A stretch of DNA of 53,292 bases from Clostridium tagluense (GCF_003865095.1 NZ_BHYK01000028.1:1-53292), one strand, 5' to 3'; shown: positions 35,089-44,824, numbered from the stretch's first letter. Notes: generated from the letters alone by a model not told the origin. Translations and numbers: made by a program.

Positions 35089-35171
35089 ATTTTTTCTTAG
35101 AGGATGCTATAACGAAAAGTATATATCGCTAGGAATGCGTTCACTTTTGTTAGCATCCTCTAAGAAAAAAT
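35089..35171. repeat. 83-nt near-palindrome (terminator or small mobile repeat)
   Basis: ATTTTTTCTTAGAGGATGCT (35089) pairs with AGCATCCTCTAAGAAAAAAT (to 35171) over 20 bases, and AAAAGT/ACTTTT continue the stem after a small bulge. The loop is about 22 bases and includes CGCTAGGAATGCG. It starts 20 bases after the second iscU stop. Such a long stem is more than a terminator needs; it could be a palindromic repeat acting as one. Confidence 0.75.
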
Positions 35172-35271
35172 AGTTTATTTTCAACAATTATATTTATTTA
35201 TGTAATAATTCCTAGACTAATTGGAAAACATAACTATAAAATAATTAAGTTGTTTTCATGTAGGAGATATT

Positions 35272-35778
35272 ATGTTTAAAAGCAAAGATTTTATATTTAT
35301 GGATGTTGTCACTGTAGAAGGTAAAAAAATAGGATTTATCAAAGATCTTTTAATCGATTTTAATAGAGGAAGAGTAATTGGATTTGAAGTATCTCCTTAT
35401 AAATTTTTTCATAAAAATGTAAGTGTATTAAAAGAAGACATTATATATTTTAATAAACATATGGTAGTGAAAAAAATTGAGAAAAATAAATATCTACCTT
35501 TGCATAGCTTTGTTAATATGGATGTTATAGACAAATGTAGAAATGTATTTGGTATGGTTGAAGATATTACTTTTACATATGATACCTTTGAAATTAAAGG
35601 GATTATAGTGTCTTCTGGATTTATTACAAATTTGCTTAGAGGGAAGAGAATAATTTTAATAAATGAATTAATACTGGGAGAAGAAAATCTTTTATATCTT
35701 CCCAATTGCCATAATCCTTTTTTAAAGAGTATGCCACATAACTTCTTCGTGGAGGGCAAAGCTCATGAAGAAAATTAG
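35272..35778 (+). CDS. PRC-barrel domain protein
   Basis: A 168-residue protein with two PRC-barrel-like halves (about 5-75 and 80-160), each with the pattern of small strands ending in a Gly-Phe-Ile/Gly-Met-Val turn. PRC barrels bind other proteins, often RNA or membrane components. AGGAGA precedes the ATG. The gene overlaps the AI-2E-family permease by 14 bases, so the two proteins probably act together, but the role is not known. Confidence 0.82.
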   Translation: MFKSKDFIFMDVVTVEGKKIGFIKDLLIDFNRGRVIGFEVSPYKFFHKNVSVLKEDIIYFNKHMVVKKIEKNKYLPLHSFVNMDVIDKCRNVFGMVEDITFTYDTFEIKGIIVSSGFITNLLRGKRIILINELILGEENLLYLPNCHNPFLKSMPHNFFVEGKAHEEN

Positions 35779-36793
35779 TAAAAAGAAATTAATTATTACA
35801 ATTATAAGTATTGTTTTTTTTATGGTAGTTGTCCTTATAGCAATAAGGATACCTATTATTAAACAATTACTAAATTTAGCGTTCATTTCATTTATTGTAG
35901 CATATATACTAAAACCACTATATATGCTTTTGATTGGAAAAGGTGTAAATAAAAAAGCAGCCTCTTCACTGATAATAGTGGGACTAATAGGCTTGATATT
36001 ATTAACATTTGTGGTGCTAATTCCGTCAATATTTAGGGAAGGGTTAAACATTAGTAAGGCAATTTATGATTTAGAAAATTATTTAACCCATGTAAATATG
36101 AAATTTAAAATATTAACCACGAACAAGTTCATGAGTAGTATTATGAATACTATATACCACAAATTAAATGCTCAAATACTTGTAATATTCGATAATATAT
36201 TTGACTCTATTATGGGACTTGGTGAGAATATAATCACTTATATGGTTTCGCCTCTAATAATTTATTATTTTTTATGCGATAGTGAGAATATGATAAATAA
36301 GACATTGATAGTATTTCCTCCTGAGAGCAGAAACATAATAAAAAAAATAATAGATGATATTGATAAAGTATTGGGACGATATATTATAAGTCAACTTATT
36401 TTATGTGGAATTATAAGCATTGCTACTTTTTTTATTTTAATGTTTATGAAAGTTGATTTTCCACTTATACTTTCTTTGATAAATGGAATTTTCAATATAA
36501 TACCCTATTTTGGGCCTATATTTGGTGTAATACCTGCAATTCTAATAGGGCTACTTGCTTCACCTAAAATAGCTTTATATACAGCCTTGTGGCTATTTGC
36601 ACTTCAGCAAATTGAAGGAAATATATTGTCTCCAAAAATAATTGGAGAAAGCATAAGTATGCATCCCTTAACAGTAATATTACTATTAATCTTAGGTGGG
36701 AAAGTTGGCGGTATTTTAGGTATGATACTTGCTGTACCACTAGGGGTTGTGATTAAAGTTATATACGAGGACTTAAACTATTATTTATTTTAA
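35765..36793 (+). CDS. AI-2E family transporter (PerM/YtvI type)
   Basis: A 342-residue membrane protein with the UPF0118/AI-2E layout: two N-terminal helices, a third, an amphipathic central part of about 80 residues, and a C-terminal group of helices. The conserved Asn-Ile-Ile-Pro-Tyr-Phe-Gly-Pro and Pro-Lys-Ile-Ile-Gly-Glu-Ser...His-Pro-Leu motifs are present. Members are linked to export of autoinducer-2 or to ion/proton antiport; the substrate here is open. Translation is coupled to the PRC-barrel gene (14-base overlap, GGAGGG before the ATG). Confidence 0.9.
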   Translation: MKKISKKKLIITIISIVFFMVVVLIAIRIPIIKQLLNLAFISFIVAYILKPLYMLLIGKGVNKKAASSLIIVGLIGLILLTFVVLIPSIFREGLNISKAIYDLENYLTHVNMKFKILTTNKFMSSIMNTIYHKLNAQILVIFDNIFDSIMGLGENIITYMVSPLIIYYFLCDSENMINKTLIVFPPESRNIIKKIIDDIDKVLGRYIISQLILCGIISIATFFILMFMKVDFPLILSLINGIFNIIPYFGPIFGVIPAILIGLLASPKIALYTALWLFALQQIEGNILSPKIIGESISMHPLTVILLLILGGKVGGILGMILAVPLGVVIKVIYEDLNYYLF

Positions 36794-36827
36794 GAATTAT
36801 AAATATATTTTTTATATATTCTATGTA

Positions 36828-36857
36828 TTGATGTGTTAAGGCAAAATATGCTATAAT
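36828..36857 (+). promoter_or_regulatory. Promoter of alaS
   Basis: TTGATG (36828) and TATAAT (36852), 18 bases apart, form a plausible sigma-A promoter that would start transcription just before the T-box leader. Confidence 0.6.
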
Positions 36858-36874
36858 AATACAAGTATAATTTA

Positions 36875-37095
36875 ATACTTGGTAATGATAAGAACCAGTA
36901 AATATATTTTTGCATTTAGAGAGGAAGTGGATGGTGAAAACTTCTTGCTAGATATATTGAAGCTATCTTTGAACCGTTTTTCTTGAGAGATATTGCAGCG
37001 TAATTAATTTTTATTAATTATATAGCGATATAATTAGGGTGGTAACGCGGAAAACTTTCGTCCCTTGGTTTAGGGGAGTAAAGTTTTTTTTTATT
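36875..37095 (+). ncRNA. T-box riboswitch (alanine) of alaS
   Basis: The leader ends with the T-box sequence AGGGTGGTAACGCG (37036-37049), which pairs with the NCCA end of uncharged tRNA. Directly after it a terminator hairpin (AAAACTTT with AAAGTTTT, inner TCCC/GGGG, then a long T-run, 37051-37090) gives the off state. In the first stem region a GCT triplet at 36962-36964 is a candidate Ala specifier codon. When alanine tRNA is uncharged, antitermination lets alaS be read. The left boundary is approximate. Confidence 0.95.
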
Positions 37096-37157
37096 ATAAA
37101 AAATTATAAGCTTTTAAATTCTACAACAAAATATGATTAATAAACGGAGGAGATATT

Positions 37158-39803
37158 ATGGAAAAATTAGGATTAAATGAAATTAGAGAATCCTTTCTAA
37201 AATTTTTTGAAGGTAAAGAGCATCTTAGACTGGAGAGTTTTCCTCTAGTACCTAAGAATGATGCTAGTCTATTACTTGTAAATGCAGGTATGCAACCACT
37301 TAAACCATATTTTACAGGAATACAAACACCACCTAGCACCAGAATAACTAATTGTCAAAAATGTATTAGAACAGGAGATATTGAGAATGTAGGAAAGACC
37401 TCTAGACATGGTACTTTCTTTGAGATGCTTGGAAATTTTTCTTTTGGAGATTATTTCAAGAAAGAGATTATACCATGGGCTTGGGAATATATAACAGTGG
37501 TTTTAAATATACCAAAAGAAAGTTTATATGTAACTATATATTTAGAAGATGATGAGGCTTTTGATATATGGAGTAAAAATACAGACGTTGATCCGACCCG
37601 TATTTTTAGATTAGGAAAAGAAGAAAATTTCTGGGAAATAGGTCAGGGACCTTGTGGACCAAGTTCGGAAATACACTTTGATAGAAATGTAGAACTCGGT
37701 CAAATAAAAACTGCAGAAGAGTTTGTTAAAGCAGGAAATGAAGATAGAGTAATAGAATTTTGGAATTTAGTATTCACTCAATTTGACAAAGATGAGCAGG
37801 GAAACTACAACAAATTAAAGAATCCCAATATAGATACAGGTATGGGGCTTGAGAGAATAGCTACTATAATGCAAGGAACCAACAGTATCTTTGAAGTAGA
37901 TACTATAAAAAATATTTTAGACGAAGTTTCAAGGGTATCAAAAGTAAAGTATGGAGAAACTCGCACCGAGGATATATCACTCCGAATTATAACAGACCAT
38001 GTTAGAAGTACAATTTTCATGATAAGCGATGGGGTACTTCCATCTAATGAGGGCAGAGGATATGTTCTTAGGAGACTAATTAGGCGGGCAGCAAGACATG
38101 GTAAATTACTTGGAATTAAAAATGCTTTTTTAAATAAACTTTGTAACATTGTTATTGAAAATTCCTTTAAAGCATATCCTGAATTAAAAGAAAAAGCAGG
38201 TTATATTAAAAAGGTTATAAAACTTGAAGAGGAAAGATTTTCAGAAACGTTAGATTCTGGTATGGATATTTTGAAAACTTATATCGAAGAGCTTAAAAGC
38301 AATAACAATAAAATTTTAAGTGGAGATAAAGCTTTTAAATTATACGACACCTTTGGTTTTCCATATGAGCTTACAGAGGAAATACTAGAAGACGCAGGCA
38401 TAGGAATTGATTTAGAAGGTTTTAATAGTGAAATGCAAAGTCAAAGACAAAGAGCAAGATCTGCTAGAGGACATTCAAATTATATGGGTAATGGAGAAAA
38501 TGAACTAAATTTAATTCCTAAAAATATAGAAACTAAATTTAATGGATATGATAAAACGGAGTTACAATCGGTAGTTAAAGTTTTAATTAGTGGTGAAGAG
38601 GTTGCGTCTGAGCTAGCAAAGGGTTCAAAAGGTATTATTGTAACAGAAGTTACTCCTTTCTATGCTGAAATGGGAGGACAAATTTTTGACAAAGGAATAA
38701 TCTTTAATGATAATTTCAAGGCTGAGGTTTATGATTGTCAAAAGAATGCTTCTGGTAAAATTGTGCACTTTGCTTTGATGCTAGAAGGAACATTAAAAAC
38801 AGATGAATTCGTAACCCTGAGGGTTGAGAAGAAAAGACGAACTGAAATTGGTAGGAATCATACTGCAACTCATATGCTTCAAGAAGCATTAAAAAGAGTT
38901 TTAGGTGATCATGTTCATCAATCAGGCTCTTATGTAGATGAGGAAAGGTTAAGATTCGATTTTACCCATTTTTCTGCACTAACGCAAGAAGAAATTATTA
39001 AAGTTGAAGAGCTTGTAAATAACAATATTATGCAATCATATAAGGTAGAAACTAATATTATGACTATTGATAAAGCTAAGGAAAGTGGAGCTATAGCATT
39101 ATTTGATGAAAAATATCAAGAGGATGTTAGAGTTGTGTCTGTGGGAGGATATAGTAAGGAACTTTGTGGTGGTACTCATGTAAGAAACTCAGGAGAAATT
39201 GGAATGTTTAAAATTTTATCTGAAGCTGGAGTAGCTGCTGGAGTTAGAAGAATTGAAGCCATAACTGGTAGTAACTCTATAAAATATTTAGAAGAAAAAA
39301 ATAATTTAATAAAAGAAATTGCTAGTACATTAAAATGCTCAGAAAAAGACATAACAAATAAATTACAAATTCAATTGGCAGAATTAAAAGATAAAGAAAA
39401 GGAAATACTATCCTTAAAAGGAAAGTTAGCTGCCTCTTCAATAGATGAAATTTTAGATGATGTTAAAGAAGTTAAGGGTGTTAAAGTTATTTGTGGAGTT
39501 GTAAAGGGCATAGATGGTGATGCGCTAAGAGATTTAGCTGATAAACTTCGCGATAAACTTGGTGATGGCATAGTGGTGCTCGGAAGTGCCGCAAATGATA
39601 AAGTTGAATTTGTTGCAATGGCATCTAAGTCTGCTATAGATAGTGGAGTCCACTGTGGAAAAATAATTAAAGAAGTTGCCAAAATTGCTGGTGGCGGTGG
39701 CGGTGGAAGACCGGATATGGCTCAAGCAGGTGGAAAGCTTCCTGAAAAATTAGAGCAGGCAATAGCTAATGTACCTTCTATAATTGAAACATTTGTAAAA
39801 TAG
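37158..39803 (+). CDS. alaS: Alanine-tRNA ligase
   Basis: An 881-residue class II synthetase of full length. The N-terminal catalytic domain has [11 protein letters not shown] and Gly-Arg-Gly-Tyr-Val-Leu-Arg-Arg. The editing domain zinc site is His568-x3-His572 with Cys670-Gly-Gly-Thr-His674. The C-terminal C-Ala part contains the Gly-Gly-Gly-Gly-Gly-Arg-Pro motif near the end. It charges tRNA-Ala and removes mischarged Ser/Gly. CGGAGGAG precedes the ATG. Expression is controlled by the T-box upstream. Confidence 0.98.
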   Translation: MEKLGLNEIRESFLKFFEGKEHLRLESFPLVPKNDASLLLVNAGMQPLKPYFTGIQTPPSTRITNCQKCIRTGDIENVGKTSRHGTFFEMLGNFSFGDYFKKEIIPWAWEYITVVLNIPKESLYVTIYLEDDEAFDIWSKNTDVDPTRIFRLGKEENFWEIGQGPCGPSSEIHFDRNVELGQIKTAEEFVKAGNEDRVIEFWNLVFTQFDKDEQGNYNKLKNPNIDTGMGLERIATIMQGTNSIFEVDTIKNILDEVSRVSKVKYGETRTEDISLRIITDHVRSTIFMISDGVLPSNEGRGYVLRRLIRRAARHGKLLGIKNAFLNKLCNIVIENSFKAYPELKEKAGYIKKVIKLEEERFSETLDSGMDILKTYIEELKSNNNKILSGDKAFKLYDTFGFPYELTEEILEDAGIGIDLEGFNSEMQSQRQRARSARGHSNYMGNGENELNLIPKNIETKFNGYDKTELQSVVKVLISGEEVASELAKGSKGIIVTEVTPFYAEMGGQIFDKGIIFNDNFKAEVYDCQKNASGKIVHFALMLEGTLKTDEFVTLRVEKKRRTEIGRNHTATHMLQEALKRVLGDHVHQSGSYVDEERLRFDFTHFSALTQEEIIKVEELVNNNIMQSYKVETNIMTIDKAKESGAIALFDEKYQEDVRVVSVGGYSKELCGGTHVRNSGEIGMFKILSEAGVAAGVRRIEAITGSNSIKYLEEKNNLIKEIASTLKCSEKDITNKLQIQLAELKDKEKEILSLKGKLAASSIDEILDDVKEVKGVKVICGVVKGIDGDALRDLADKLRDKLGDGIVVLGSAANDKVEFVAMASKSAIDSGVHCGKIIKEVAKIAGGGGGGRPDMAQAGGKLPEKLEQAIANVPSIIETFVK

Positions 39804-39972
39804 TATACTTTTTGCAACAGATGTTTTATAATATAATTATTAATAAGTAAATTAATTATCGTTAGTATGTAATTATGGAACTTATTGTAACTAATAAACT
39901 GTAATATATTAGAAAGTTGTGTGGCGATATATTTACAATGTTTAGCTTATAATAAGGAAAGGGGTGAATACA

Positions 39973-40230
39973 ATGGATACTAATCAAAATACAGTCCAAT
40001 TTGATTTTGTAAAAGATAAAAAAGATTTAACAAAAACTATTTTGACTGACGTGTATAATTCACTTATAAAAAAGGGGTATAACCCTGTAAATCAAATGGT
40101 AGGTTATTTGATTTCAGGAGATCCCACATATATAACGAATTACAATGGAGCAAGAGCGTTAGTAAGAAAGCTAGAGAGGGATGAAATCTTAGAAGAAGTT
40201 TTGAAATCTTATCTAGACATTAAAAAATAA
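39973..40230 (+). CDS. IreB family regulatory phosphoprotein (UPF0297)
   Basis: The ATG at 39973 is preferred to a GTG nine bases earlier because the AGGAAAGGGG site fits it. The 85-residue protein ends [20 protein letters not shown], the signature of the UPF0297/IreB family. In Enterococcus IreB is a substrate of the PASTA kinase IreK and affects cell-wall stress tolerance. The order alaS-ireB-ruvX-DUF1292-fur is common in clostridia. Confidence 0.93.
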   Translation: MDTNQNTVQFDFVKDKKDLTKTILTDVYNSLIKKGYNPVNQMVGYLISGDPTYITNYNGARALVRKLERDEILEEVLKSYLDIKK

Positions 40231-40257
40231 AATGCCCATAGGGGCATTTTGTTTTTT
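40229..40257 (+). terminator. Terminator after ireB
   Basis: AAAATGCCC and GGGGCATTTT form a 9-bp stem with a 3-base loop, followed by GTTTTTT. Confidence 0.88.
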
Positions 40258-40274
40258 AAATTAACGACATTTCA

Positions 40275-40318
40275 GCATCGAAGATGATGACAAGTAGCAT
40301 TGAAGATGATGACAAGTG
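40275..40318. repeat. Two tandem 22-bp repeats before ruvX
   Basis: The unit GCATYGAAGATGATGACAAG plus two bases occurs at 40275-40296 and again at 40297-40318, with two differences. It lies between the ireB terminator and the ruvX start. It is not part of a reading frame I can support. Confidence 0.8.
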
Positions 40319-40356
40319 TCATAGATTAATTAAGCTATTATTAAAGGAGTATGTGA

Positions 40357-40776
40357 ATGAGAGTATTAGGTTTAGATATTGGAGATAGAACAATAGGAGT
40401 AGCTGTATGTGATCCACTAGGATTAACAGCACAAGGAATCACAACAATTAAAAGGAAAAGTATAGTTTTAGATATTGAAGAACTCGCTAAAATATGCAAA
40501 GACTATGATGTAGAAACCATTGTTTCAGGGCTTCCTAAAAACATGAATGGAACTATAGGACCACAAGGAGAAAAGGTTCAACGTTTTTGTGATGCGCTCA
40601 AAGAAACCTTGGGTTTAGAAATAAAAATGTGGGATGAAAGATTGACTACAGTAGCTGCTAATAGAGTAATGCTGGAAGGTGATTTGTCTAGATCAAAACG
40701 AAAAAAAATTGTAGATAAAATTGCAGCTACATTCATTTTGCAAGGATATTTAGATAGCTTAGGTACACGTCTATAG
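40357..40776 (+). CDS. ruvX: Putative Holliday junction resolvase / pre-16S rRNA nuclease YqgF
   Basis: A 139-residue RNase H-fold protein. It begins [15 protein letters not shown], with Asp7 as the first catalytic acid. It has Gly-Leu-Pro-Lys-Asn-Met-Asn-Gly and Asp-Glu-Arg-Leu-Thr-Thr near residue 96, and ends [10 protein letters not shown]. In E. coli YqgF takes part in 16S rRNA 5' processing; a resolvase role is also discussed. AAAGGAG precedes the ATG. Confidence 0.95.
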   Translation: MRVLGLDIGDRTIGVAVCDPLGLTAQGITTIKRKSIVLDIEELAKICKDYDVETIVSGLPKNMNGTIGPQGEKVQRFCDALKETLGLEIKMWDERLTTVAANRVMLEGDLSRSKRKKIVDKIAATFILQGYLDSLGTRL

Positions 40777-40848
40777 TCTATTTCATTTACAAAATATGTA
40801 ACTGAAGTTTAAATAGTAATAATTATATAATTGAAGGGAGATAATAAA

Positions 40849-41106
40849 ATGGAAAACAATGTTGAAACTATATTATTAAACGATGAAGAGGGTAAGGAAA
40901 CAGAATTTGATGTGCTAACTAAATTAGACATTGAAGATAAGGAATATCTTATAGTTGCACCAACTGGGGAAGAAGACATTGATGCAATAGCATTAAGAAT
41001 TGATAAGGATGCAGAGGGTAATGATATCCTAGTAACAATAGAAGACGATGAAGAGTTTGAAATGATTTCAGAAGCTTACGAAACAATTTTTTCTGAGGAA
41101 GATTAA
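40849..41106 (+). CDS. DUF1292 protein (YrzB-like)
   Basis: GAAGGGAG before the ATG at 40849 sets the start. The 85-residue, very acidic protein has the DUF1292 pattern: Leu-Leu-Asn-Asp-Glu-Glu-Gly, then Asp-Lys-Glu-Tyr-Leu-Ile-Val-Ala-Pro, and Glu-Asp-Asp-Glu-Glu-Phe-Glu near the end. It regularly follows ruvX and ireB in Firmicutes. The function is unknown. Confidence 0.92.
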   Translation: MENNVETILLNDEEGKETEFDVLTKLDIEDKEYLIVAPTGEEDIDAIALRIDKDAEGNDILVTIEDDEEFEMISEAYETIFSEED

Positions 41107-41167
41107 TCGTTTTTCAATGGATATTTATACCAGTTAACCTGTTTTGTTGAAACTAAATGATTATCAA

Positions 41168-41196
41168 TTGACAATATCACAATAAGGTATTAAAAT
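41168..41196 (+). promoter_or_regulatory. Probable promoter of fur
   Basis: TTGACA (41168) and TAAAAT (41191) are separated by 17 bases. They lie 66 bases before the Fur-family gene and match sigma-A well. Confidence 0.7.
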
Positions 41197-41261
41197 AATA
41201 CTATAGTAAATATAATTTATTTTTTTAAGCCGAATGATATTTATGGAAGAGGAGTGCATAT

Positions 41262-41714
41262 ATGTCGAATTTATCTCCAGAAACAATTGAGAGTTTAAAG
41301 GAAACCTTAAAACAAGAGGGATATAAGCTTACTCCGCAGAGGAGAGCTATTTTAAATGGAATAATTAAGAGCGAAGGTAGCCATCTTACTGCGGAAGAAC
41401 TATATGACTTGGTTAAATCCGACTGCCCAGAAATAGGTCTTGCTACAGTGTATAGGACAATTCAACTTTTAGAAGAAATGAATGTAATTCGAAAGCTAGA
41501 TTTAGATGATGGGTGCAGTAGATATGAACTTATCCATGAAGATGAGAATCATCAACACCATCACTTAATATGCAATCGCTGTGGTAAAGTATTAGAGGTA
41601 CAGGGAGATTTGCTTGATGAGCTAGAAGCAATTGTTGAAAAAAAATACAATTTTAAGGTTGAAGATCATAGTTTAAAATTCTATGGTGTTTGTGATAAAT
41701 GCTTAGATAAATAG
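41262..41714 (+). CDS. fur: Fur-family metal-responsive repressor
   Basis: A 150-residue Fur protein with the winged helix start Leu-Thr-Pro-Gln-Arg-Arg-Ala-Ile-Leu, the recognition part Ala-Thr-Val-Tyr-Arg-Thr, a His-rich sensor strand (His-Gln-His-His-His) and structural zinc pairs Cys-Asn-Arg-Cys and Cys-Asp-Lys-Cys. It should repress iron uptake genes in the presence of Fe2+. PerR or Zur cannot be ruled out from motifs alone, but the position after the ireB-ruvX-DUF1292 group is the usual one for the clostridial Fur. GAGGAG precedes the ATG. Confidence 0.88.
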   Translation: MSNLSPETIESLKETLKQEGYKLTPQRRAILNGIIKSEGSHLTAEELYDLVKSDCPEIGLATVYRTIQLLEEMNVIRKLDLDDGCSRYELIHEDENHQHHHLICNRCGKVLEVQGDLLDELEAIVEKKYNFKVEDHSLKFYGVCDKCLDK

Positions 41715-41837
41715 TATAGGCAATTTTAGTTTTTGATTAAAGGAACTAAATGAATTATAAAATACTATTTGTTTAATATTTTAAATGATACAATTGGGGT
41801 AGACTTATCTTTTGGTAATAATGTATAATAGAACTAG

Positions 41838-41866
41838 TTGACTTTTTTGCAAGATAATATTAGAAT
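41838..41866 (+). promoter_or_regulatory. Promoter of the typA leader
   Basis: TTGACT (41838) and TAGAAT (41861) with 17 bases between them. The predicted start near 41873 is only ten bases before a terminator hairpin. Confidence 0.65.
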
Positions 41867-41882
41867 AAGTATAGTAAATGCG

Positions 41883-41918
41883 AAAATTGGATACTTCAAG
41901 GCGTATCCAATTTTTGTT
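41883..41918 (+). terminator. Terminator hairpin in the typA leader
   Basis: AAAATTGGATAC and GTATCCAATTTTT form a perfect 12-bp stem with an 8-base loop and a T-run. It lies between the promoter at 41838 and the typA start at 41964, so typA can only be read from that promoter if this terminator is passed. Confidence 0.85.
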
Positions 41919-41963
41919 TGTGCAAAATGTGGAAACTTACGAAAAAAAAATTGGAGGATTAAT

Positions 41964-43793
41964 ATGAATTTATTTACAAGAAATGATGTTAGAAATATAG
42001 CAATAATTGCGCACGTAGATCACGGCAAGACAACACTGGTGGATTGTTTACTTAAACAAAGCCATGTTTTCAGAGAAAATGAAAAAGTACAAGAGAGAGT
42101 AATGGATTCTAACGATATAGAAAAAGAAAGAGGAATAACAATTCTTTCTAAGAATACTGCAGTAATGCATAATGGAATTAAAATAAATATAGTTGATACT
42201 CCAGGCCACGCTGACTTTGGTGGAGAGGTTGAACGAGTACTTAAGATGGTTGATAGTGTACTTCTTGTAGTTGATGCATATGAAGGCCCTATGCCACAAA
42301 CTAAATTTGTTTTGAAAAAAGCATTAGAATTAAATCTTAAACCTATCGTTGTTATAAACAAAATTGATAGAAAAGATGCTCGTCCTACAGATGTACTTGA
42401 TGAAGTCTTTGACCTATTTGTTGAACTTGGAGCAGATGATGAACAATTAGACTTTTCAGTGGTATATGCTTCTGCTAGAGAAGGGTTTGCTAAGTTCAAT
42501 GTTGAAGATGTAAGTGACAACATGGAACCATTATTTGATTCTATAATAAAGAATGTAAAAGCACCAGAAGGATATTTAGATATGCCACTTCAAATGCTTA
42601 TTTCAACTATTGATTATAATGAATATGTTGGAAAAATTGGAATAGGAAAAATCGAAAGAGGAACAATCAAAAAAAATCAACCAATAGCACTTATAAGAAA
42701 AGATGGAACAATAAGCAATGTTAAAGTTTCAAGCCTTTTCGTTTACAATGGTCTTAAAAGAGAAGAAACTGAAGAAGCAATGCTTGGTGATATCGTAGCA
42801 GTTTCTGGTATTCCAGATATTAACATTGGAGAAACAATAGCTGATATTAATGAACCAGAAGCTCTTCCATTCGTTGAAATTGATGAGCCTACACTAACTA
42901 TGAATTTCATGGTTAATAATTCTCCTTTTGCAGGTCAAGAAGGAACTTATGTTACATCAAGACACATAAGAGATAGACTTATGAAAGAACTTGAAACTAA
43001 TGTTAGTTTAAGAGTAGAAGAAACTGAAGACTCAGATGGTTTTGAAGTAAGTGGAAGAGGAGAACTTCATCTTTCAGTTCTAATTGAAACTATGAGACGT
43101 GAAGGATATGAATTCCAAGTGTCAAAAGCAAATGTTATATACAAAGAGGAAAATGGCCACAAAACAGAGCCAATTGAGCACCTTACAATTGACGTACCAG
43201 AAGAATTTATGGGCGTAGTAATGGAAAAAATGGGACCTAGAAAAGCAGAGATGGTTAATATGACTTCTGCTATAAATGGATATACTAGATTAGAGTTCAA
43301 AGTACCTTCAAGAGGATTAATTGGGTTTAGAAGTGAACTTATGACTGATACTAAAGGTAATGGTATAATGAATCACGTTCTAGATGGTTACGATAAGTAT
43401 AGGGGAGAAATTCCAGATAGAAGTCGTGGTTCTCTAATTGTATTTGAAGGCGGAGAATCAGTAACTTACGGATTATACAATGCTCAAGAAAGAGGAACTC
43501 TTTTCATACCAGCAGGAGTGCCTGTATATGCAGGAATGGTTGCAGGGGAATGTGCAAGAGCTGGAGACATAGAAGTAAATGTATGTAGAAAGAAACAGTT
43601 AACAAACACTAGATCTTCAGGAGCGGATGATGCACTAAAACTAACTCCTCTAAGACCTATGTCATTAGAGCAGTGTTTAGAATTTGTATCTATAGATGAG
43701 TTAGTTGAAATTACTCCTCTAAATATTAGAATGAGAAAAAGAATATTAGATTCAGGAGAAAGAAAAAGAGCATCAAGTAAATCAAACAAATAG
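41964..43793 (+). CDS. typA: Ribosome-associated GTPase TypA/BipA
   Basis: The start at 41964 follows TTGGAGG; the 42 in-frame codons before it run through the terminator hairpin and are not protein. The 609-residue translational GTPase has G1 Ala-His-Val-Asp-His-Gly-Lys-Thr-Thr (16-24), the switch Glu-Arg-Gly-Ile-Thr-Ile, G3 Asp-Thr-Pro-Gly-His-Ala-Asp-Phe-Gly-Gly and G4 Asn-Lys-Ile-Asp. The BipA-type C-terminus with Arg-Gly-Leu-Ile-Gly-Phe-Arg is complete. It binds ribosomes and helps 50S assembly, mostly under stress or cold. Confidence 0.97.
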   Translation: MNLFTRNDVRNIAIIAHVDHGKTTLVDCLLKQSHVFRENEKVQERVMDSNDIEKERGITILSKNTAVMHNGIKINIVDTPGHADFGGEVERVLKMVDSVLLVVDAYEGPMPQTKFVLKKALELNLKPIVVINKIDRKDARPTDVLDEVFDLFVELGADDEQLDFSVVYASAREGFAKFNVEDVSDNMEPLFDSIIKNVKAPEGYLDMPLQMLISTIDYNEYVGKIGIGKIERGTIKKNQPIALIRKDGTISNVKVSSLFVYNGLKREETEEAMLGDIVAVSGIPDINIGETIADINEPEALPFVEIDEPTLTMNFMVNNSPFAGQEGTYVTSRHIRDRLMKELETNVSLRVEETEDSDGFEVSGRGELHLSVLIETMRREGYEFQVSKANVIYKEENGHKTEPIEHLTIDVPEEFMGVVMEKMGPRKAEMVNMTSAINGYTRLEFKVPSRGLIGFRSELMTDTKGNGIMNHVLDGYDKYRGEIPDRSRGSLIVFEGGESVTYGLYNAQERGTLFIPAGVPVYAGMVAGECARAGDIEVNVCRKKQLTNTRSSGADDALKLTPLRPMSLEQCLEFVSIDELVEITPLNIRMRKRILDSGERKRASSKSNK

Positions 43794-43814
43794 TTTTAAA
43801 TATGGGGTGGTTTA

Positions 43815-44813
43815 ATGAAGAAGATAGGGCTATTAATGGGGGTTTTAATAGTTTGTGTGTTAGCTGGTATTTTTCAGTATAAGAAAATAATACAACATCC
43901 TATTGTGACTACCAAAGACCTCCATGTTAATGTTAAAAATGGAGACACTTTATATAGTATATTAGATGATTTAAACCAAAATGGGGCTATAAAAAACTTA
44001 AGTATTATAAAATTTTATATCAAAAAAAATGGAGTCAAATCCAATATACATACAGGGAAGTTCTTTATACCGAAAGATGCTACAGTTAATAAGATTATAA
44101 CTATTTTAACAACTGTAGGAAATGAGGAAGATGTTATTAAAGTAACGGTGCCCGAGGGCTTTGATATAAATGAAATTGCAAAAGTACTACAAGAAAAAGG
44201 TATAATAAAGAGTGAAAAATTTATAGAGAGTTGTAAAACTTATAAGCTACCAACTTATATACATGAAGATGCAAATCGAAAGTTTAATTTGGAAGGGTTT
44301 CTTTTTCCTGCTACCTATGAGTTTAAAGCTGGTATGAGTGGTAAGGTCATAATAAAGTCTATGGTGGATAAATTTTACAGCACTATAAATGAACTGAATA
44401 AAGAAAAGCCTATAGATATGAAAAAATTGGATGATATAATAATATTGGCATCAATTGTTGAAAGAGAAACTAGTGATGCAAATGAACGAACTAAGGTAGC
44501 ATCAGTTTTTTATAATAGATTAGATAAAGATATTAAGCTACAATCTTGTGCAACTGTTTTATATTCATTAGGTAAACATAAAGAAAAACTATATAATAGT
44601 GATTTAAAAGTTAAATCACCTTATAATACATACAAAGTAGAAGGCCTTCCTGTAGGACCAATTTGTAACCCAGGAAAAGCATCTATTAAAGCAGTTCTGT
44701 CTCCTGCTAAAACAAAGTATTTATACTTTGTTTTAGATAATGATGGGAAACATTTTTTTACAGATGACTATAATGAGTTCTTAAAAGTTAAAGCTGTAAC
44801 ACAAGGATTTTAG
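43815..44813 (+). CDS. mltG: Endolytic transglycosylase MltG
   Basis: A 332-residue protein with one N-terminal membrane anchor (about 3-20), a LysM-like segment (Gly-Asp-Thr-Leu-Tyr-Ser-Ile) and the YceG domain. The catalytic Glu lies in Ile-Val-Glu-Arg-Glu-Thr-Ser (about residue 218), and Asn-Thr-Tyr...Gly-Leu-Pro-Val-Gly-Pro-Ile follows. MltG cuts nascent peptidoglycan strands outside the membrane and sets glycan length. GGGGTGG precedes the ATG. Confidence 0.95.
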   Translation: MKKIGLLMGVLIVCVLAGIFQYKKIIQHPIVTTKDLHVNVKNGDTLYSILDDLNQNGAIKNLSIIKFYIKKNGVKSNIHTGKFFIPKDATVNKIITILTTVGNEEDVIKVTVPEGFDINEIAKVLQEKGIIKSEKFIESCKTYKLPTYIHEDANRKFNLEGFLFPATYEFKAGMSGKVIIKSMVDKFYSTINELNKEKPIDMKKLDDIIILASIVERETSDANERTKVASVFYNRLDKDIKLQSCATVLYSLGKHKEKLYNSDLKVKSPYNTYKVEGLPVGPICNPGKASIKAVLSPAKTKYLYFVLDNDGKHFFTDDYNEFLKVKAVTQGF

Positions 44814-44824
44814 TTAACTGTGTT

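Noticed and set aside
40275-40318. CRISPR array
   Set aside because: Only two directly abutting units without spacers; no cas genes in the window.
41838-41963. N-terminal extension of TypA by 42 codons
   Set aside because: The extension is read through a promoter and a terminator hairpin; TTGGAGG directly before 41964 marks the true start, which also fits the family.
42020-42523. Long minus-strand frame within typA, and similar frames opposite iorB, alaS and the recombinase
   Set aside because: They lie opposite well-supported genes, have low-complexity Ser/Leu-rich products and lack start signals.
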